Part shown: piece after piece, positions 48,864-57,903 of the stretch
Layout of the letters: each line of letters begins with the position of its first letter
Numbering within the stretch: position 1 is the first letter of the stretch
Source of the DNA: CAVSUB01 sp963730995
GTDB taxonomy: Bacteria > Acidobacteriota > Vicinamibacteria > Vicinamibacterales > 2-12-FULL-66-21
NCBI GenBank assembly: GCA_963730995.1
Contig: CAVSUB010000002.1
Location: forward strand, 1 to 64,000
Length of the DNA stretch: 64,000 bases
Direction: 5' to 3'
Notes under the pieces: generated by a model
What the model was told of the DNA's origin: nothing
The model's input: only the letters and a program-made list of their open reading frames with translations
Database searches by the model: none
Program-made: the position numbers and the translations under genes

Positions 48864-49571
48864 ATGGCCGATCCACTTCGAGGCGTGACGCGTCGAGAAC
48901 TGCTGAAGCTCAGCCCGCTGATCGGTTTGGGCGCATTCGCGGTGCCGACCTGGCGCGAACGATTGCTCGAGGCCGGTGTGGCGTGGAGTGACGGGGCATC
49001 AGGGTTGCTGTTTCGCCGGCAACATGTGGCGAGCTCGGGCCCCGACGCTCAGGTCGTGCCCTTCGATCGATTTCCGTACAACGGCTACGACGTTCTCGAG
49101 CCGGCGATTGACGTCGAAAACTGGGCGCTGAGAGTCGGAGGCGCCGTGGCTCGTCCGGGTCTGTACAGCCTCGATCAAATCCGCGCACTCCCTAAGGTAG
49201 TCCAGAACACTCGACACGTCTGTGTGGAAGGCTGGGATGTCGTGGGCCGCTTCGGTGGCGTCCGTCTTGGCGATTTTCTTTCGACGATCGGCGCAGATCG
49301 GCGCGCACGCTTTCTCACGGTGACGTGCGCCGATGACTACTACGAATCGCTCGACATCGAGACGGCGCTTCATCCCCAGTCCCTGCTCTGCTACGAGATG
49401 TACGACCGTCCGCTGAACGCCGGGCATGGCGCGCCGCTCAGACTGACGCTGCCGACAAAGCTGGGCTACAAGCACGCAAAGTACCTCATGACGCTCGACG
49501 TCGTCCACGTGCTGCCGGCGCGGCGCAGCTACTGGGGTGATCAGGGCTATAGCTGGTACGCCGGACTGTGA
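48864..49571 (+). CDS. Tat-exported molybdopterin-dependent oxidoreductase (sulfite oxidase/MsrP fold)
   Basis: Intact 235 residues. Start ATG 48864 follows GAGG. Tat-type leader GVTRRELLKLSPLIGLGAF. Molybdopterin-binding fold of the sulfite oxidase group: GGAVARPGLYSLDQIRALPK, the molybdenum-ligand Cys in NTRHVCVEGWDVVGRFGGVR, VTCADDYYESLDIETALHPQ, NAGHGAPLRLTLPTKLGYKH. Works in the periplasm, possibly on sulfoxides or sulfite. The next gene encodes a cytochrome b that could pass electrons from the quinone pool, as MsrQ does for MsrP, but this one is of another cytochrome b family. Confidence 0.9.
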   Translation: MADPLRGVTRRELLKLSPLIGLGAFAVPTWRERLLEAGVAWSDGASGLLFRRQHVASSGPDAQVVPFDRFPYNGYDVLEPAIDVENWALRVGGAVARPGLYSLDQIRALPKVVQNTRHVCVEGWDVVGRFGGVRLGDFLSTIGADRRARFLTVTCADDYYESLDIETALHPQSLLCYEMYDRPLNAGHGAPLRLTLPTKLGYKHAKYLMTLDVVHVLPARRSYWGDQGYSWYAGL

Positions 49572-49619
49572 CCGTATGGGCGGGGCCGTGAGCTTGTTAC
49601 CGAGCGAGAGGACGAAACC

Positions 49620-50286
49620 GTGGCCGACCAAGTAGTGCGACCGGCGGTCTACGAGCATCCCTGGGCGGTGCGGTTCTGCCATTGGGCCAACGCCGTGAGC
49701 ATGCTCGTCCTTGCCATGAGCGGATTCCAGATCCTCAACGCCTTCCCGAGCTTCGGCGCCAAGATTCCTGAAACTGACTTGATCGAGCAGGTGCCAAAAG
49801 CCATCAGGCTTGGCGGCTGGCTCGGCGGCGCGCTCCAGTGGCACCTCACGTTCATGTGGATCTTTGCGGCGACGGCGGCGCTGTACGTCACGTCGCAGAT
49901 CATCTCCGGTCACTTCCGGACGGTCCTGTTCAGGCTACGCGACGTGCCGGGTGTGTGGCCGATGGTGCGCTACTACTTCGTGTTCGGGCCCAGGCCGCGG
50001 GCGACAGGTCAGTACAACGCCCTTCAGAAACTCGCCTACACGAGTACCGATTGGGTTCGGCGCGCTGTCGCTCATCACGGGGTTGGTCATGTACAAGCCG
50101 GTGCAGCTCTCAGCCCTCGGCTGGCTGCTCGGCGGATATCACACGGCCAGGCTGCTGCACTTCCTCGCGATGTGCGGTTTTCTGGCGTTCGTCCCTGGTC
50201 ATCTGATCATGGTGGCCCTGCACGGCTGGGACAACTTCGCGTCGATGATTACCGGTTGGAAGCGGCATCCTGAATACACACCGTAG
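49620..50286 (+). CDS. Cytochrome b/b561-domain membrane protein, one frame break
   Basis: About 222 residues from GTG 49620 (AGAGGA seven bases upstream). Di-haem type cytochrome b of the nickel-hydrogenase/thiosulfate-reductase b-subunit family: EHPWAVRFCHWANAVSMLVL (haem His), LQWHLTFMWIFAATAALYVT, and after a break near 50060 LSLITGLVMYKPVQLSALGW, HTARLLHFLAMCGFLAFVPG and HLIMVALHGWDNFASMITG. It should anchor the upstream molybdoenzyme to the quinone pool. The last gene of the operon starts 11 bases on. Confidence 0.85.
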
Positions 50287-50297
50287 GAGTGCGGACG

Positions 50298-50570
50298 ATG
50301 ACCAGAACTGTCTGGACGTGGACTGCAGCCACGACCGTTTTGCTCCTGGCTGGCTGGACCGGGGCTGTTACGAGCAGTCATTCGCCGAAGCTCCGGTCCG
50401 AGCACAGTCTTCCGGCCGTCACAGCGCCCTCGGTCGTCGTTGTCACGGAACAGGGGAAGCTTTTCCATCGCGCAGACTGCGCGTTCATCCACGGACCAGC
50501 GCGGTCAGTACCTGGTAGGGCGGCTATTGCCCAGGGCTACACTGCGTGCCCGAGGTGCTTGAAGCGATAG
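50298..50570 (+). CDS. Small exported Cys-rich protein (Ada-type metal-binding look)
   Basis: 90 residues from ATG 50298 (AGGAG eight bases upstream). Leader WTAATTVLLLAGWTGAVTSS. The C-terminal core VVVTEQGKLFHRADCAFIHG then RAAIAQGYTACPRCLKR has Cys/His spacing (H..C....H....C..C) resembling short Ada-type or nuclease-tail metal-binding modules; similar C-terminal tails occur on exported proteins of related bacteria as far as I recall. Possibly a metal or haem-binding partner of the molybdoenzyme/cytochrome b pair. Confidence 0.72.
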   Translation: MTRTVWTWTAATTVLLLAGWTGAVTSSHSPKLRSEHSLPAVTAPSVVVVTEQGKLFHRADCAFIHGPARSVPGRAAIAQGYTACPRCLKR

Positions 50571-50610
50571 GCAACGATCGGGCCGGCCGCGGCGCGGACA
50601 GCCCGATCGT

Positions 50611-51117
50611 TCACTGGGCAGGCTTCGTGGAGGAGATCGCTTTTGCTCCGGCGATTGCGATTTCCTCATCGACCTGCGGGGAGTCGCCGCTGACGCCGAC
50701 TGCTCCCACGACCTTCGAATTGATCAAGATTGGAACGCCACCCTGCAGTGGCGTTGCGTCGGCGAGAGCCAGCGCCGCTACACGGCCATCTCGGATCTGC
50801 TCCTCGAACACTCGACTCGGACGGCGATAGATGGCAGCCGTTCTAGCCTTTCCGATGCCGACGTTGACGCTTGCAATCTGAGCGGCATCCATGCGGGAGA
50901 GCTCGATCACAGTGCCCGAATCGTCTACGACGACGATCACGACGCCGAGGCCGCGCTTGGTTGCTTCAGCTTCCGCGGCAGCCACGACCTTTCGGGCAGC
51001 CGACAGAGTGAGCACTTTCTTGTCCAGTGTCAGACCAGTATCTGATTGAGCGAATAGTTGGCCTCCAACGACAACCATCGCGGTCGTCGCCACGACGCGG
51101 GTCAGGCTCGTCATCAT
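50611..51117 (-). CDS. Exported GlcG/HbpS-type haem-binding protein (second copy)
   Basis: Intact 168 residues from ATG 51115-51117, preceded by GGAGG. Leader VVATTAMVVVGGQLFAQSD. Core: TLSAARKVVAAAEAEATKRG, VVIVVVDDSGTVIELSRMDA, GIGKARTAAIYRRPSRVFEE, LINSKVVGAVGVSGDSPQVD. Paralogue of 33329-33820. Convergent with the molybdoenzyme operon; neighbours give no clear ligand. Confidence 0.88.
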   Translation of the reverse strand: MMTSLTRVVATTAMVVVGGQLFAQSDTGLTLDKKVLTLSAARKVVAAAEAEATKRGLGVVIVVVDDSGTVIELSRMDAAQIASVNVGIGKARTAAIYRRPSRVFEEQIRDGRVAALALADATPLQGGVPILINSKVVGAVGVSGDSPQVDEEIAIAGAKAISSTKPAQ

Positions 51118-51336
51118 CAATCCTCCGCCAGTTGGATGTCGGATTGCGCGTGACGTTACTGGACGATGAGCTGAGATTGGGTGGGTTGCGCCAGCGGCAG
51201 GCAGACGAGACCGTCGGACGGTCACGACGTCTCTCTTCGCTTCAGGTCGAAAGTGACTTTTGCCGTGGGCCTCCGTGACCGCGCCAACGCTTGGACAGCC
51301 CCGGCATCGAATGCGACACCGGGCGGCGTTTCGATT

Positions 51337-51831
51337 CTATGGTGTTGTTTGCGAAGACTCGGACGTCATGTCGGCGCGATGTGTGAATTCCCATTCTCGC
51401 CACGGAACGATGCCCTGTTCAGGGTGCGGCGCGTCTGGGAGCATGGCGATGTACTCCAGCAGGTGACCGTCGGGATCGTGAAAGAAGACGGACGCAGCCG
51501 GCATCCAGGCGAGGACAACGGGCTGGTCGGTCGGTTGCCCGTCAAAGTCGAGCGGCGTGATGCCCGCAGATCGCAAAGCGCTCGGTGCTGCGACAACATC
51601 TGCCAAGCTCGCGCGAAACGCCGTGTGCAACGCCATCCTCTGCGGGCCTGAGCCGGTACCCCACAGCCCCAGCATCGCGTTACCGGCAGGACCGATCCAG
51701 AAGAATGCCGCCTGCCGCGCAGGGACGACGTGCGCCAATCGAAGGCCCAGGACATCTCGGTAGAACTCGACGGCCCGGTCAATGTCGGTCACCGTTAAAT
51801 GCGCCTCGAATAGGTTTTGGACGGGAATCAT
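51337..51831 (-). CDS. VOC family (glyoxalase-fold) protein
   Basis: Intact 164 residues from ATG 51829-51831 (GGAGG seven bases upstream). Single VOC protein: LFEAHLTVTDIDRAVEFYRD, RQAAFFWIGPAGNAMLGLWG, MALHTAFRASLADVVAAPSA, SVFFHDPDGHLLEYIAMLPD. The H...E metal ligands (HLTV, HTAF, LLEYIA) are present. Could be a resistance or dioxygenase-type enzyme; no substrate can be assigned. Confidence 0.88.
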   Translation of the reverse strand: MIPVQNLFEAHLTVTDIDRAVEFYRDVLGLRLAHVVPARQAAFFWIGPAGNAMLGLWGTGSGPQRMALHTAFRASLADVVAAPSALRSAGITPLDFDGQPTDQPVVLAWMPAASVFFHDPDGHLLEYIAMLPDAPHPEQGIVPWREWEFTHRADMTSESSQTTP

Positions 51832-52052
51832 TGAGCCGGCCTCCTGGACGTGCATCCCTCACTGCCGAGTTTTCATGGCGCTACGCTCGCGAACCTGGAA
51901 ATAGGATACGCCCCGAAATTATCCCAACGGCTCGGTTGTCGTCCGGAAAGTGAACCGAACGAGCCGCAGAATATTCCACATGAACTCACGATTCGGAGGG
52001 AGCTCAGACCCTCGCATTCCCAGCTGCGGTGGCTAGTATTGACCGGCCACCC

Positions 52053-53701
52053 TCACTCTGAGGGCTCTATCAAGACCTGTCGAACGTTCGAGGGCGTGCA
52101 GATGCGCAGTAGGTAGTCGACGAACAGCTCCTGGGTCGGTGGAGCTTCTACGAACCCGATGTGGCCATCAGGCCTAATCAGGCATATGAAATCGTGCTTG
52201 AGTCCATAGAGCTTAACGAAGTCACCGGTACGCATCGAATAGGTCTACATCGGGATTGTCGTTCCCAGGCGTTGTTGTGGTCTCCAGGACAAAGGCATCG
52301 AGGTCGAGACGCCGCAGACGGGCACACAATTGAGCCGAATTCGAGATGCCATTTAGGAGCACGACGGGACGAAGTGATGCCATTAGACGAAACAGCGTCG
52401 TCCGCGAGTCCGAACGCCTGTCCGTGAAAGTGACATCGGGCGCGCGATCGCCCGCGCGAATCCGGCGGCGACGCCACCAACGGCGGCCGTCGCGTGACAG
52501 CGAGCTTCGACGATAGTGCACATGCAGTTGTGACAACTTGCCAAACATCCGTCGCTGGAACCATGCGTTGCGGAGAATCGGCAGCACGACGGTATCTCGC
52601 AGAACCCGAAACGCTCGATTCGGCGCGAACAAGATGATGGTTGTTCGGTCGGTTTCGCGCAGGACCTCCTCAGCATGCGGCAGTCGCTCCTCGTCGTACG
52701 TATCCAAGAGGGTCCCTGGGGCACCGCGACACACCCGCGCGAGCTTCCACGCCAGGTTGACCGCATCCTGCATGCCGGTCGTTATGCCTTGACCTCCTGT
52801 GGGGCTGTGAATATGCGCCGCATCGCCGGCGAGAAAGACGCGGCCGTCATGCATTCGATCGACCATGCGACAGTTGATCCGGAAGTCTGAAAGCCAGAGC
52901 GGCTCTCCGACGATCCTGGCATCAATCTGTGGCGCCCGCTCCACCATGAATCGACGAATATCGTCCACAGTGATTGTTTGTTGCAGGTGTTTGCCCTGGC
53001 GGGTCACCTCCACAAAGAGGCGCCAGTGGAACGCCTCCGGGAGTGGGAGCGCTGCAAGACTGCCATCCTGATGCAACCAGACATGATTCTCAGTTTGGGA
53101 GAGTGACCCTTCCATCCGAACATCCGCCATGAAGAACGCCAACGGATACGCTTTCCCCCGGAAGGGTATTGCGGCCTGCTTTCGCACAACACTATGCGCA
53201 CCCTCGCAGCTCACGAGCCAATCGGCGACGACTTCCTCGGTCGAGTCACCGTGGCGAACTTGTGCAACGACCCTCTCAGGGTTTTGGGTGGCACCTCACA
53301 AGCTCGGTCTGCCACTCAACCGTCCCGCCAAGTTCCCGGAAGAAGTTCAGCAGAATGGTTTCCGTTTGACTTTGGGGGATCAGAATGGCACGAGGGCGAA
53401 ATGCGCCGCGACCGCTGATACCCTCGGGTGCCACGAACCGTAGTTGAACGAGTCGTTCGTTGCCACAATACAGGTTGACGCTTGTCGGACTGCCGCCTTG
53501 TGCGACAAATTGGTCGACGACGCCGAGACGCGCGAGCACTTCTGAAACGCGATATTGCAGCCCGATCGCCTTAGAGTGTAATGAGGGCTCGGATCGCTTT
53601 TCGACGAGCCGCACGGACAGGCCGAGGCGTTGGAGGTGACAGGCCAACGTCAGGCCTATGGGTCCTGCGCCGACGACCAGCACATTGAGGTGGTCTCGCA
53701 T
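52053..53701 (-). CDS. FAD-dependent aromatic monooxygenase (PheA/TfdB family), frame-disrupted
   Basis: About 548 residues. FAD-binding LNVLVVGAGPIGLTLACHLQ at the start (ATG 53699-53701), NAD(P)H/FAD motif MSCEGAHSVVRKQAAIPF (DG motif, here EG), and the GD motif GRVFLAGDAAHIHSPTGGQG with ITTGMQDAVNLAWKLARV. The C-terminal thioredoxin-like domain carries ICLIRPDGHIGFVEAPPTQE in another frame. Breaks near 53285 and 52228. Hydroxylates a phenolic or other aromatic compound using NAD(P)H and O2. The ATG lies only two bases past the stop of the nhaA gene, so the two are transcribed together. Confidence 0.88.
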
Positions 53702-53703
53702 GG

Positions 53704-54856
53704 TCAACCGCGATTAGGAGCCCTCTCGGCGGCGCGCACGCGCAGTACCCACGAGACACCGAGGGCGAGCGGCGCTGCAACGAAGCTCAGGAGCGCCCCC
53801 ATCTTCGTTTCGGCTAGTGCAGCGCCCTCTGGGAATGCGGCCGTGGCGAAGAAGAGCGACACCGTAAAGCCGATCGCGGCGGCGACACCGACGACCACCA
53901 AATCGCCGATCCCGAGACCGGGCGGCAGGCGCGCACCCAGCCGCCGTACCCCCGCCGAAAACAGCAGGATGCCGATCGGCTTGCCGATCAGGAGTCCCGC
54001 CAGCACGAAGTACGTGCCCGGTCCAATCTGTTCGAACGGGACGCCGGCATTCGCGAATCCAAAGAGCAGCAGCACGAACTGGACGGGCGTCGCCCACCAA
54101 TGCTCGAATCGATTGAGCGTGTCGGCTTGCCGCCTTCACGCGGATCGAACAGCCCGAGATCTCGCGCGCTGTGAGGCATGAACGGGACGATCGGCACCAG
54201 CGCCAGGGCCGGATGGAAGCCGCCGAAGTAGAGCGCGGCCCACGACAGCAGGCCCGGACCGATGACGTAGGGCCAGAAGCTCGGGATGTGGCGACGTCGC
54301 AGCCAGAGCGCTGCCAAGCCGGCCATCGTCATCAGCGATGCGAGTGCAAGGATCGAGAGCGGCCCCGAGGGATAGAATACGGCCAGGATGATCAAGCCGA
54401 GTGCATCATCAGCAATCGCGAGGAGCAGCAAGAACGGAATGGCAGGATGCCCGGGGCGAAAGATGACGCGGGCGATCATCGCCGAGAACGCGATGTCGGT
54501 CGCGCACGGAATCGCCCAGCCGCGGCTCAACTCCGCCGGTCCGACAGTTGACGTCAGGGCCAGGTAGATCAGTGCGGGCGCGACCATGCCGCCGACCGCC
54601 GCGGCAAGCGGCGACAGCGCCACGACGGCGATGCCAGCGGTCCGCCCGGCAACGTCGCCTCGAAGACTTCCTTGGCCGCGAGCGCGAAGAAGAACACCAT
54701 GCCCACGTCGTTGACCCAGAAATGCAACGGGTGTGCGAGACGGTCGTAGCTGGCGACATCGAGATTCGCCCATGTCACGGCGCCGATGGTTCCAGTGAGG
54801 AGCAACAGTGAGTTATCGAAGACGAAGCTGGAGAGCTTGGAACGAGTGTGGGCCAT
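53704..54856 (-). CDS. nhaA: Na+/H+ antiporter NhaA, frame-disrupted
   Basis: About 384 residues, typical for NhaA. N-terminus FVFDNSLLLLTGTIGAVTWA, FWVNDVGMVFFFALAAKEVF; then after a break near 54640 AAAVGGMVAPALIYLALTST, RGWAIPCATDIAFSAMIARV, FLLLLAIADDALGLIILAVF with the essential Asp pair (ADDA), and after a second break near 54125 FANAGVPFEQIGPGTYFVLA, GKPIGILLFS. Electrogenic exchange of Na+ for protons across the inner membrane. The ATG overlaps the stop of the small upstream gene (TGATG). Confidence 0.9.
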
Positions 54857-55167
54857 CAGTCGTTGTTCCGGGATTCTGGACGACGCATGGCAGCGCCCGC
54901 GCCTTGAGCACCGGCGAGCAACAGGAGCATCAGTCCAACGAGTAGAAGAATGCGCGCGAGATCGAGGCTCGAGCGCCAGCCGGCGGATGAGTGTTGTGAG
55001 GGCGGAATGTCCCAGCGATCAGGCTGCGGGGAGTGGGATCGAGAGCGGGCTAAGGGGCCAGAAAGGGTCCGGCTGTCGCGCCGGCTTCTCGCGGTGCTGG
55101 GCCGGGGCAAGCGCACGGTGCGGACGGCACACGAACCGCGTGCGAGGGGTGCACTGAGGCCTGCCAA
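54856..55167 (-). CDS. Small single-helix protein upstream of nhaA
   Basis: A frame of up to 103 codons whose stop overlaps the nhaA start. Only the last part looks coding: a single helix LARILLLVGLMLLLLAGAQG followed by a short charged tail. The first 65 residues are low-complexity Arg/Ser and probably upstream DNA, so the true start may be nearer 54980. The helix resembles the first segment of DUF2905-type small membrane proteins, but the rest is missing. Confidence 0.4.
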   Translation of the reverse strand: MAGLSAPLARGSCAVRTVRLPRPSTARSRRDSRTLSGPLARSRSHSPQPDRWDIPPSQHSSAGWRSSLDLARILLLVGLMLLLLAGAQGAGAAMRRPESRNND

Positions 55168-55953
55168 CTCGAATCCCCTGGTCTCGCGACGAAGAGGATG
55201 GCGGCCCGACCATCCAGTTGTCTGCAGCGGGCTCCCGCTGCACCCTTTGATCTTCCGAACTGCGATCAGTATACGCCTGGCAACGCCCTGCCTTGCGGCA
55301 CGTCTGGCTGGACATCAAGCGGCATTCGTGACGGCGGATGACAGTCGGACGCGCTTGGCAGTCTCGCGCGTTCGCAAGCTGCGAAAGGAATTGTGTAGGA
55401 ACTCTGTGGGGTGGGCTCGGGGCTAGCGACGAACCCCGACGTTTACGGTCACATCGAAGAGCATTTCAAAACGGCAAGTCGTTGTATCAATTGCGGGACG
55501 AAGTGTTTTCGTGTTGCTCGGTGAGCTTCGCCGGAGTTTCCAAGCGTGCTCCTTCAACCACGCGCCGGCGACCGAACGCCAAGGCCACACTCACAACGCT
55601 AACGACCCAAGGCCGTTCCGAATCCCGGCATGTTCGATCGACTTCTGGTCGATCGTCCAAAGTGCGACAGTGCCCACGGCTCTCATTCACGAAGAAGGCG
55701 ACGGTCAAGAAAACCGTCGCCTTGTCCCGTTTTTCTTCCGTTTTCTGAACGAACCGATCGAAAAGCGCGCCGAGTGTGCCCAGAAATGTGCCCAAACAGT
55801 GTGCCCAAAACGAGTAGCACGCCGACGATACAAAGCACTCTTGTGGTTGCATTTAGCGTCAAAGGCGACGGTTTGAACGCGCGGTCGCCTTCACCGCTTC
55901 GCTGTCGAGCGTTTCCGTGTAAGTGTCTTCGTCACGTATACTTGCAGACGCGC
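55168..55953. other. 786-bp stretch without a supported gene, next to tRNA-Ser
   Basis: Open frames of about 120 codons exist on both strands near 55490-55880, but neither shows a family resemblance or a ribosome binding site. At 55775-55812 the block TGTGCCCA recurs three times at 12-13-base spacing (plus-strand reading ECAQKCAQTVCPK). Its base composition drops relative to the neighbours around 55600-55900. It may be debris of an earlier insertion at the same tRNA. Confidence 0.4.
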
Positions 55954-56044
55954 GGTGAGGTGGCCGAGAGGCTGAAGGCGGCGGTTTGCTAAACCGTTAT
56001 ACGGCCTAAAAGCTGTATCCAGGGTTCGAATCCCTGCCTCACCG
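55954..56044 (+). tRNA. tRNA-Ser (GCU)
   Basis: Acceptor stem GGTGAGG (55954-55960) pairs with CCTCACC (56037-56043), discriminator G 56044, CCA encoded at 56045-56047. The D-arm region follows as TGGCCGAGAGGCTGAAGG. Anticodon stem GCGGT/ACCGT encloses the loop TTGCTAA, anticodon GCT at 55988-55990. A long variable arm (class II, as expected for Ser) precedes the T arm with GGTTCGAATCC. Its 3' end forms the likely integration site of the element to the right. Confidence 0.97.
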
Positions 56045-56047
56045 CCA
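56023..56047 (+). other. Putative attachment site (3' end of tRNA-Ser)
   Basis: The T arm, acceptor 3' strand and CCA of tRNA-Ser, directly before the stop of a tyrosine integrase that reads toward it. This is the usual attB/attL placement for tRNA-targeting elements. I searched by eye for a second copy of this segment to the right, up to 64000, and found none, so the partner site is outside the window or lost. Confidence 0.5.
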
Positions 56048-56058
56048 GTTAAGTTGTT

Positions 56059-57204
56059 CTACCCATTGATCTTTCCTTCGGAGACCCTCCCCGTCTCCAA
56101 AATGTCTCCAAAACTCTGTACCGCCAGCGGCTGATCCAGCAGCCGAATCGCGCTGTCGAGTGCCGCTGGACTCAGGTGCATGTAGCGCTGTGTCATGCCC
56201 AGTTCCCGGTGTCCGGCGAGCTCCTGAATCGCCCTCGGCGGTGCGCCGCGCATCGCCAGGTGCGAACAGAACGTGTGCCGCAGGATGTGTACGCCGTCCT
56301 GCGACAGCTTCGCCCGACGTGATGCTCGCAGCACGCGGTACTGCACCATCTGCCGGGTGAGCGGCTTGCCGTCGTCCTGGCACAGCACGTTGGGACTCCG
56401 CAGATGCCGATGATCGCGGAACGCGGCCGCGAGTCGGATGGTGAGCGGCACGTACCGCAGCCGTCCGCCCTTCGGTGTCGTCACCTGGCCGTTCCAGTCG
56501 GACCGCTGGACGCAGATCTGCCGCTTGCCGAGATCGACGTCGCACCATTCGAGCGCGATCATCTCGCCACACCGAAGGCCGGCCTCACCGCCCAGGAGCA
56601 CGATGAGGTGCGCGGTCGCATCGACCGAGCTCGTCGCCGCGACGAGTCGTTCGTACTCGTCGAAGTCGTAGAACGCCATTGACGTCTTCGGCACCGGCAA
56701 CAGCGTGATCGCGCACGGCATGCGATCGATCACGTCCCAGTCCACGGCCTTCTTCAGCAGCACGTTGAGCACCGTCAGGATGTTGTTGACCGTCTTCGCC
56801 GCCTTCGTGCTCAAGCGGCTCTTGAGATGTTGCACGTCCTCGCTCTTGATCGCGTCGAGCCTCTTGTGACCCAGCGCCGGCACGAGGTGCACGCGGAGGA
56901 TCATCTCCTTCGCCGCAATCCCGCTCGGTTTCTGCCGATTCGCCCGCGGGTGGCCGTCGAGGAATCTCGACACGAACTCTCGTAAGGTGGGCACCTCCTT
57001 CGGTGGTGCGTTGTCCTGCGGCGGCTTCATCAGTCGCTCGAACAGCACGCGTTCGCGACCTTCAGCCCACCGCACAGCGGCCGATCGTGACGACACCGGC
57101 GCGCGTTTGCGCTCCCGGAACTCCCGCGTGCCGTCGGGCGCGACGACACGGATGTCGACCTCCCAGCCGCCTCTCCGATACGGACGGATTGTGACGCTCA
57201 TCAC
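56059..57204 (-). CDS. Tyrosine-type site-specific integrase
   Basis: Intact 381 residues. N-terminal arm-type DNA-binding part (VTIRPYRRGGWEVDIRVVAP), core-binding SAM-like domain about residues 70-165, catalytic domain from about 180. Catalytic residues are complete: Arg211 (EAGLRCGEMIALEW), His306 and Arg309 (DGVHILRHTFCSHLA), His332 (LAGHRELGMTQRYMHL) and nucleophile Tyr341. The stop lies 11 bases from the tRNA CCA end, and the excisionase-like gene is just upstream, the classical order of a tRNA-integrated element. Confidence 0.95.
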   Translation of the reverse strand: MMSVTIRPYRRGGWEVDIRVVAPDGTREFRERKRAPVSSRSAAVRWAEGRERVLFERLMKPPQDNAPPKEVPTLREFVSRFLDGHPRANRQKPSGIAAKEMILRVHLVPALGHKRLDAIKSEDVQHLKSRLSTKAAKTVNNILTVLNVLLKKAVDWDVIDRMPCAITLLPVPKTSMAFYDFDEYERLVAATSSVDATAHLIVLLGGEAGLRCGEMIALEWCDVDLGKRQICVQRSDWNGQVTTPKGGRLRYVPLTIRLAAAFRDHRHLRSPNVLCQDDGKPLTRQMVQYRVLRASRRAKLSQDGVHILRHTFCSHLAMRGAPPRAIQELAGHRELGMTQRYMHLSPAALDSAIRLLDQPLAVQSFGDILETGRVSEGKING

Positions 57205-57207
57205 CAG

Positions 57208-57537
57208 TTACTCCTCTGGCGATGGCGCGCGCTTCTGGTTCAGCCAGTCTAGCAAATCGTCGGCGCGCAGGAGCACTCGCCGGCGGACACGGATCACGCC
57301 GGGCAATTGCCGGCGTTCGATCATCGCGTAGATCGCTCGCCTCGTTGTGCGCAGCAGATCTGCCGCTTCGTCGACCGTGAGCAGAACGGGCAACGTTGTA
57401 CGACGCGATTCGTGCGGGTTGTCGAGGCCGCGATCGACACGTGTGAACCCGTCGCCCCTCGTCAGCCTGGCCCTCATGATGTGGCCTCCGGCTGCAGGCT
57501 CTCGCTCGAGGACGTGCGATCGACCGTGTCTCTTCAT
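57208..57537 (-). CDS. Excisionase-type helix-turn-helix protein
   Basis: 109 codons from ATG 57535-57537; only the last 60 residues are clearly coding (PVLLTVDEAADLLRTTRRAI, YAMIERRQLPGVIRVRRRVL, LRADDLLDWLNQKRA). This is the MerR-like HTH of AlpA/excisionase proteins (helix-turn-helix plus wing with RRxLxxxDDLLxWL). A shorter start near 57477 (MRARLTRG) is possible. It ends three bases before the integrase gene and should be co-transcribed with it; role in excision or control of the element. Confidence 0.85.
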   Translation of the reverse strand: MKRHGRSHVLEREPAAGGHIMRARLTRGDGFTRVDRGLDNPHESRRTTLPVLLTVDEAADLLRTTRRAIYAMIERRQLPGVIRVRRRVLLRADDLLDWLNQKRAPSPEE

Positions 57538-57903
57538 ACGGACCTCCCCGGAACGATTCCGAGAACACCAAACCGACAGTTACGTTCGTTGGTTGGTGCC
57601 AGCTGACGGCAGCGACCCTAAGGGTGGCAGCGTCATTGCTCGGCGCGGTCGCTTGCGGATGCCGCTTAGCAGCGAACCACAGTCGATCCGCAGTCGGTCC
57701 GAGGAGTCAGAGGAAGGTGGCGTGCCACCCAACGTGAAGGTGGACGCGAGTTCAAGAATTCAGTAGCGGACCAAGACGATGAAAACAGGATAGCGCCGGC
57801 CGGGTTCGACGTCAACGGTGAAGAGTCCTGGAACTGGACGCGGCACGCCGCACTGGTCCGGACGGCTCCGAATGGCAACGCGCCTCATGCGCGACAATCG
57901 AGC
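57538..57903. other. Intergenic stretch between excisionase and ankyrin genes
   Basis: 366 bases separating divergent transcription (integrase unit leftward, ankyrin gene rightward). No gene is supported; likely holds the promoters of both units and possibly integrase arm sites, but I could not identify repeats. Confidence 0.4.

Noticed and set aside
55487..55876. Overlapping 120-codon frames on both strands near tRNA-Ser
   Set aside because: No family, no ribosome binding site, mutually exclusive; only the TGTGCCCA repeats are worth noting.
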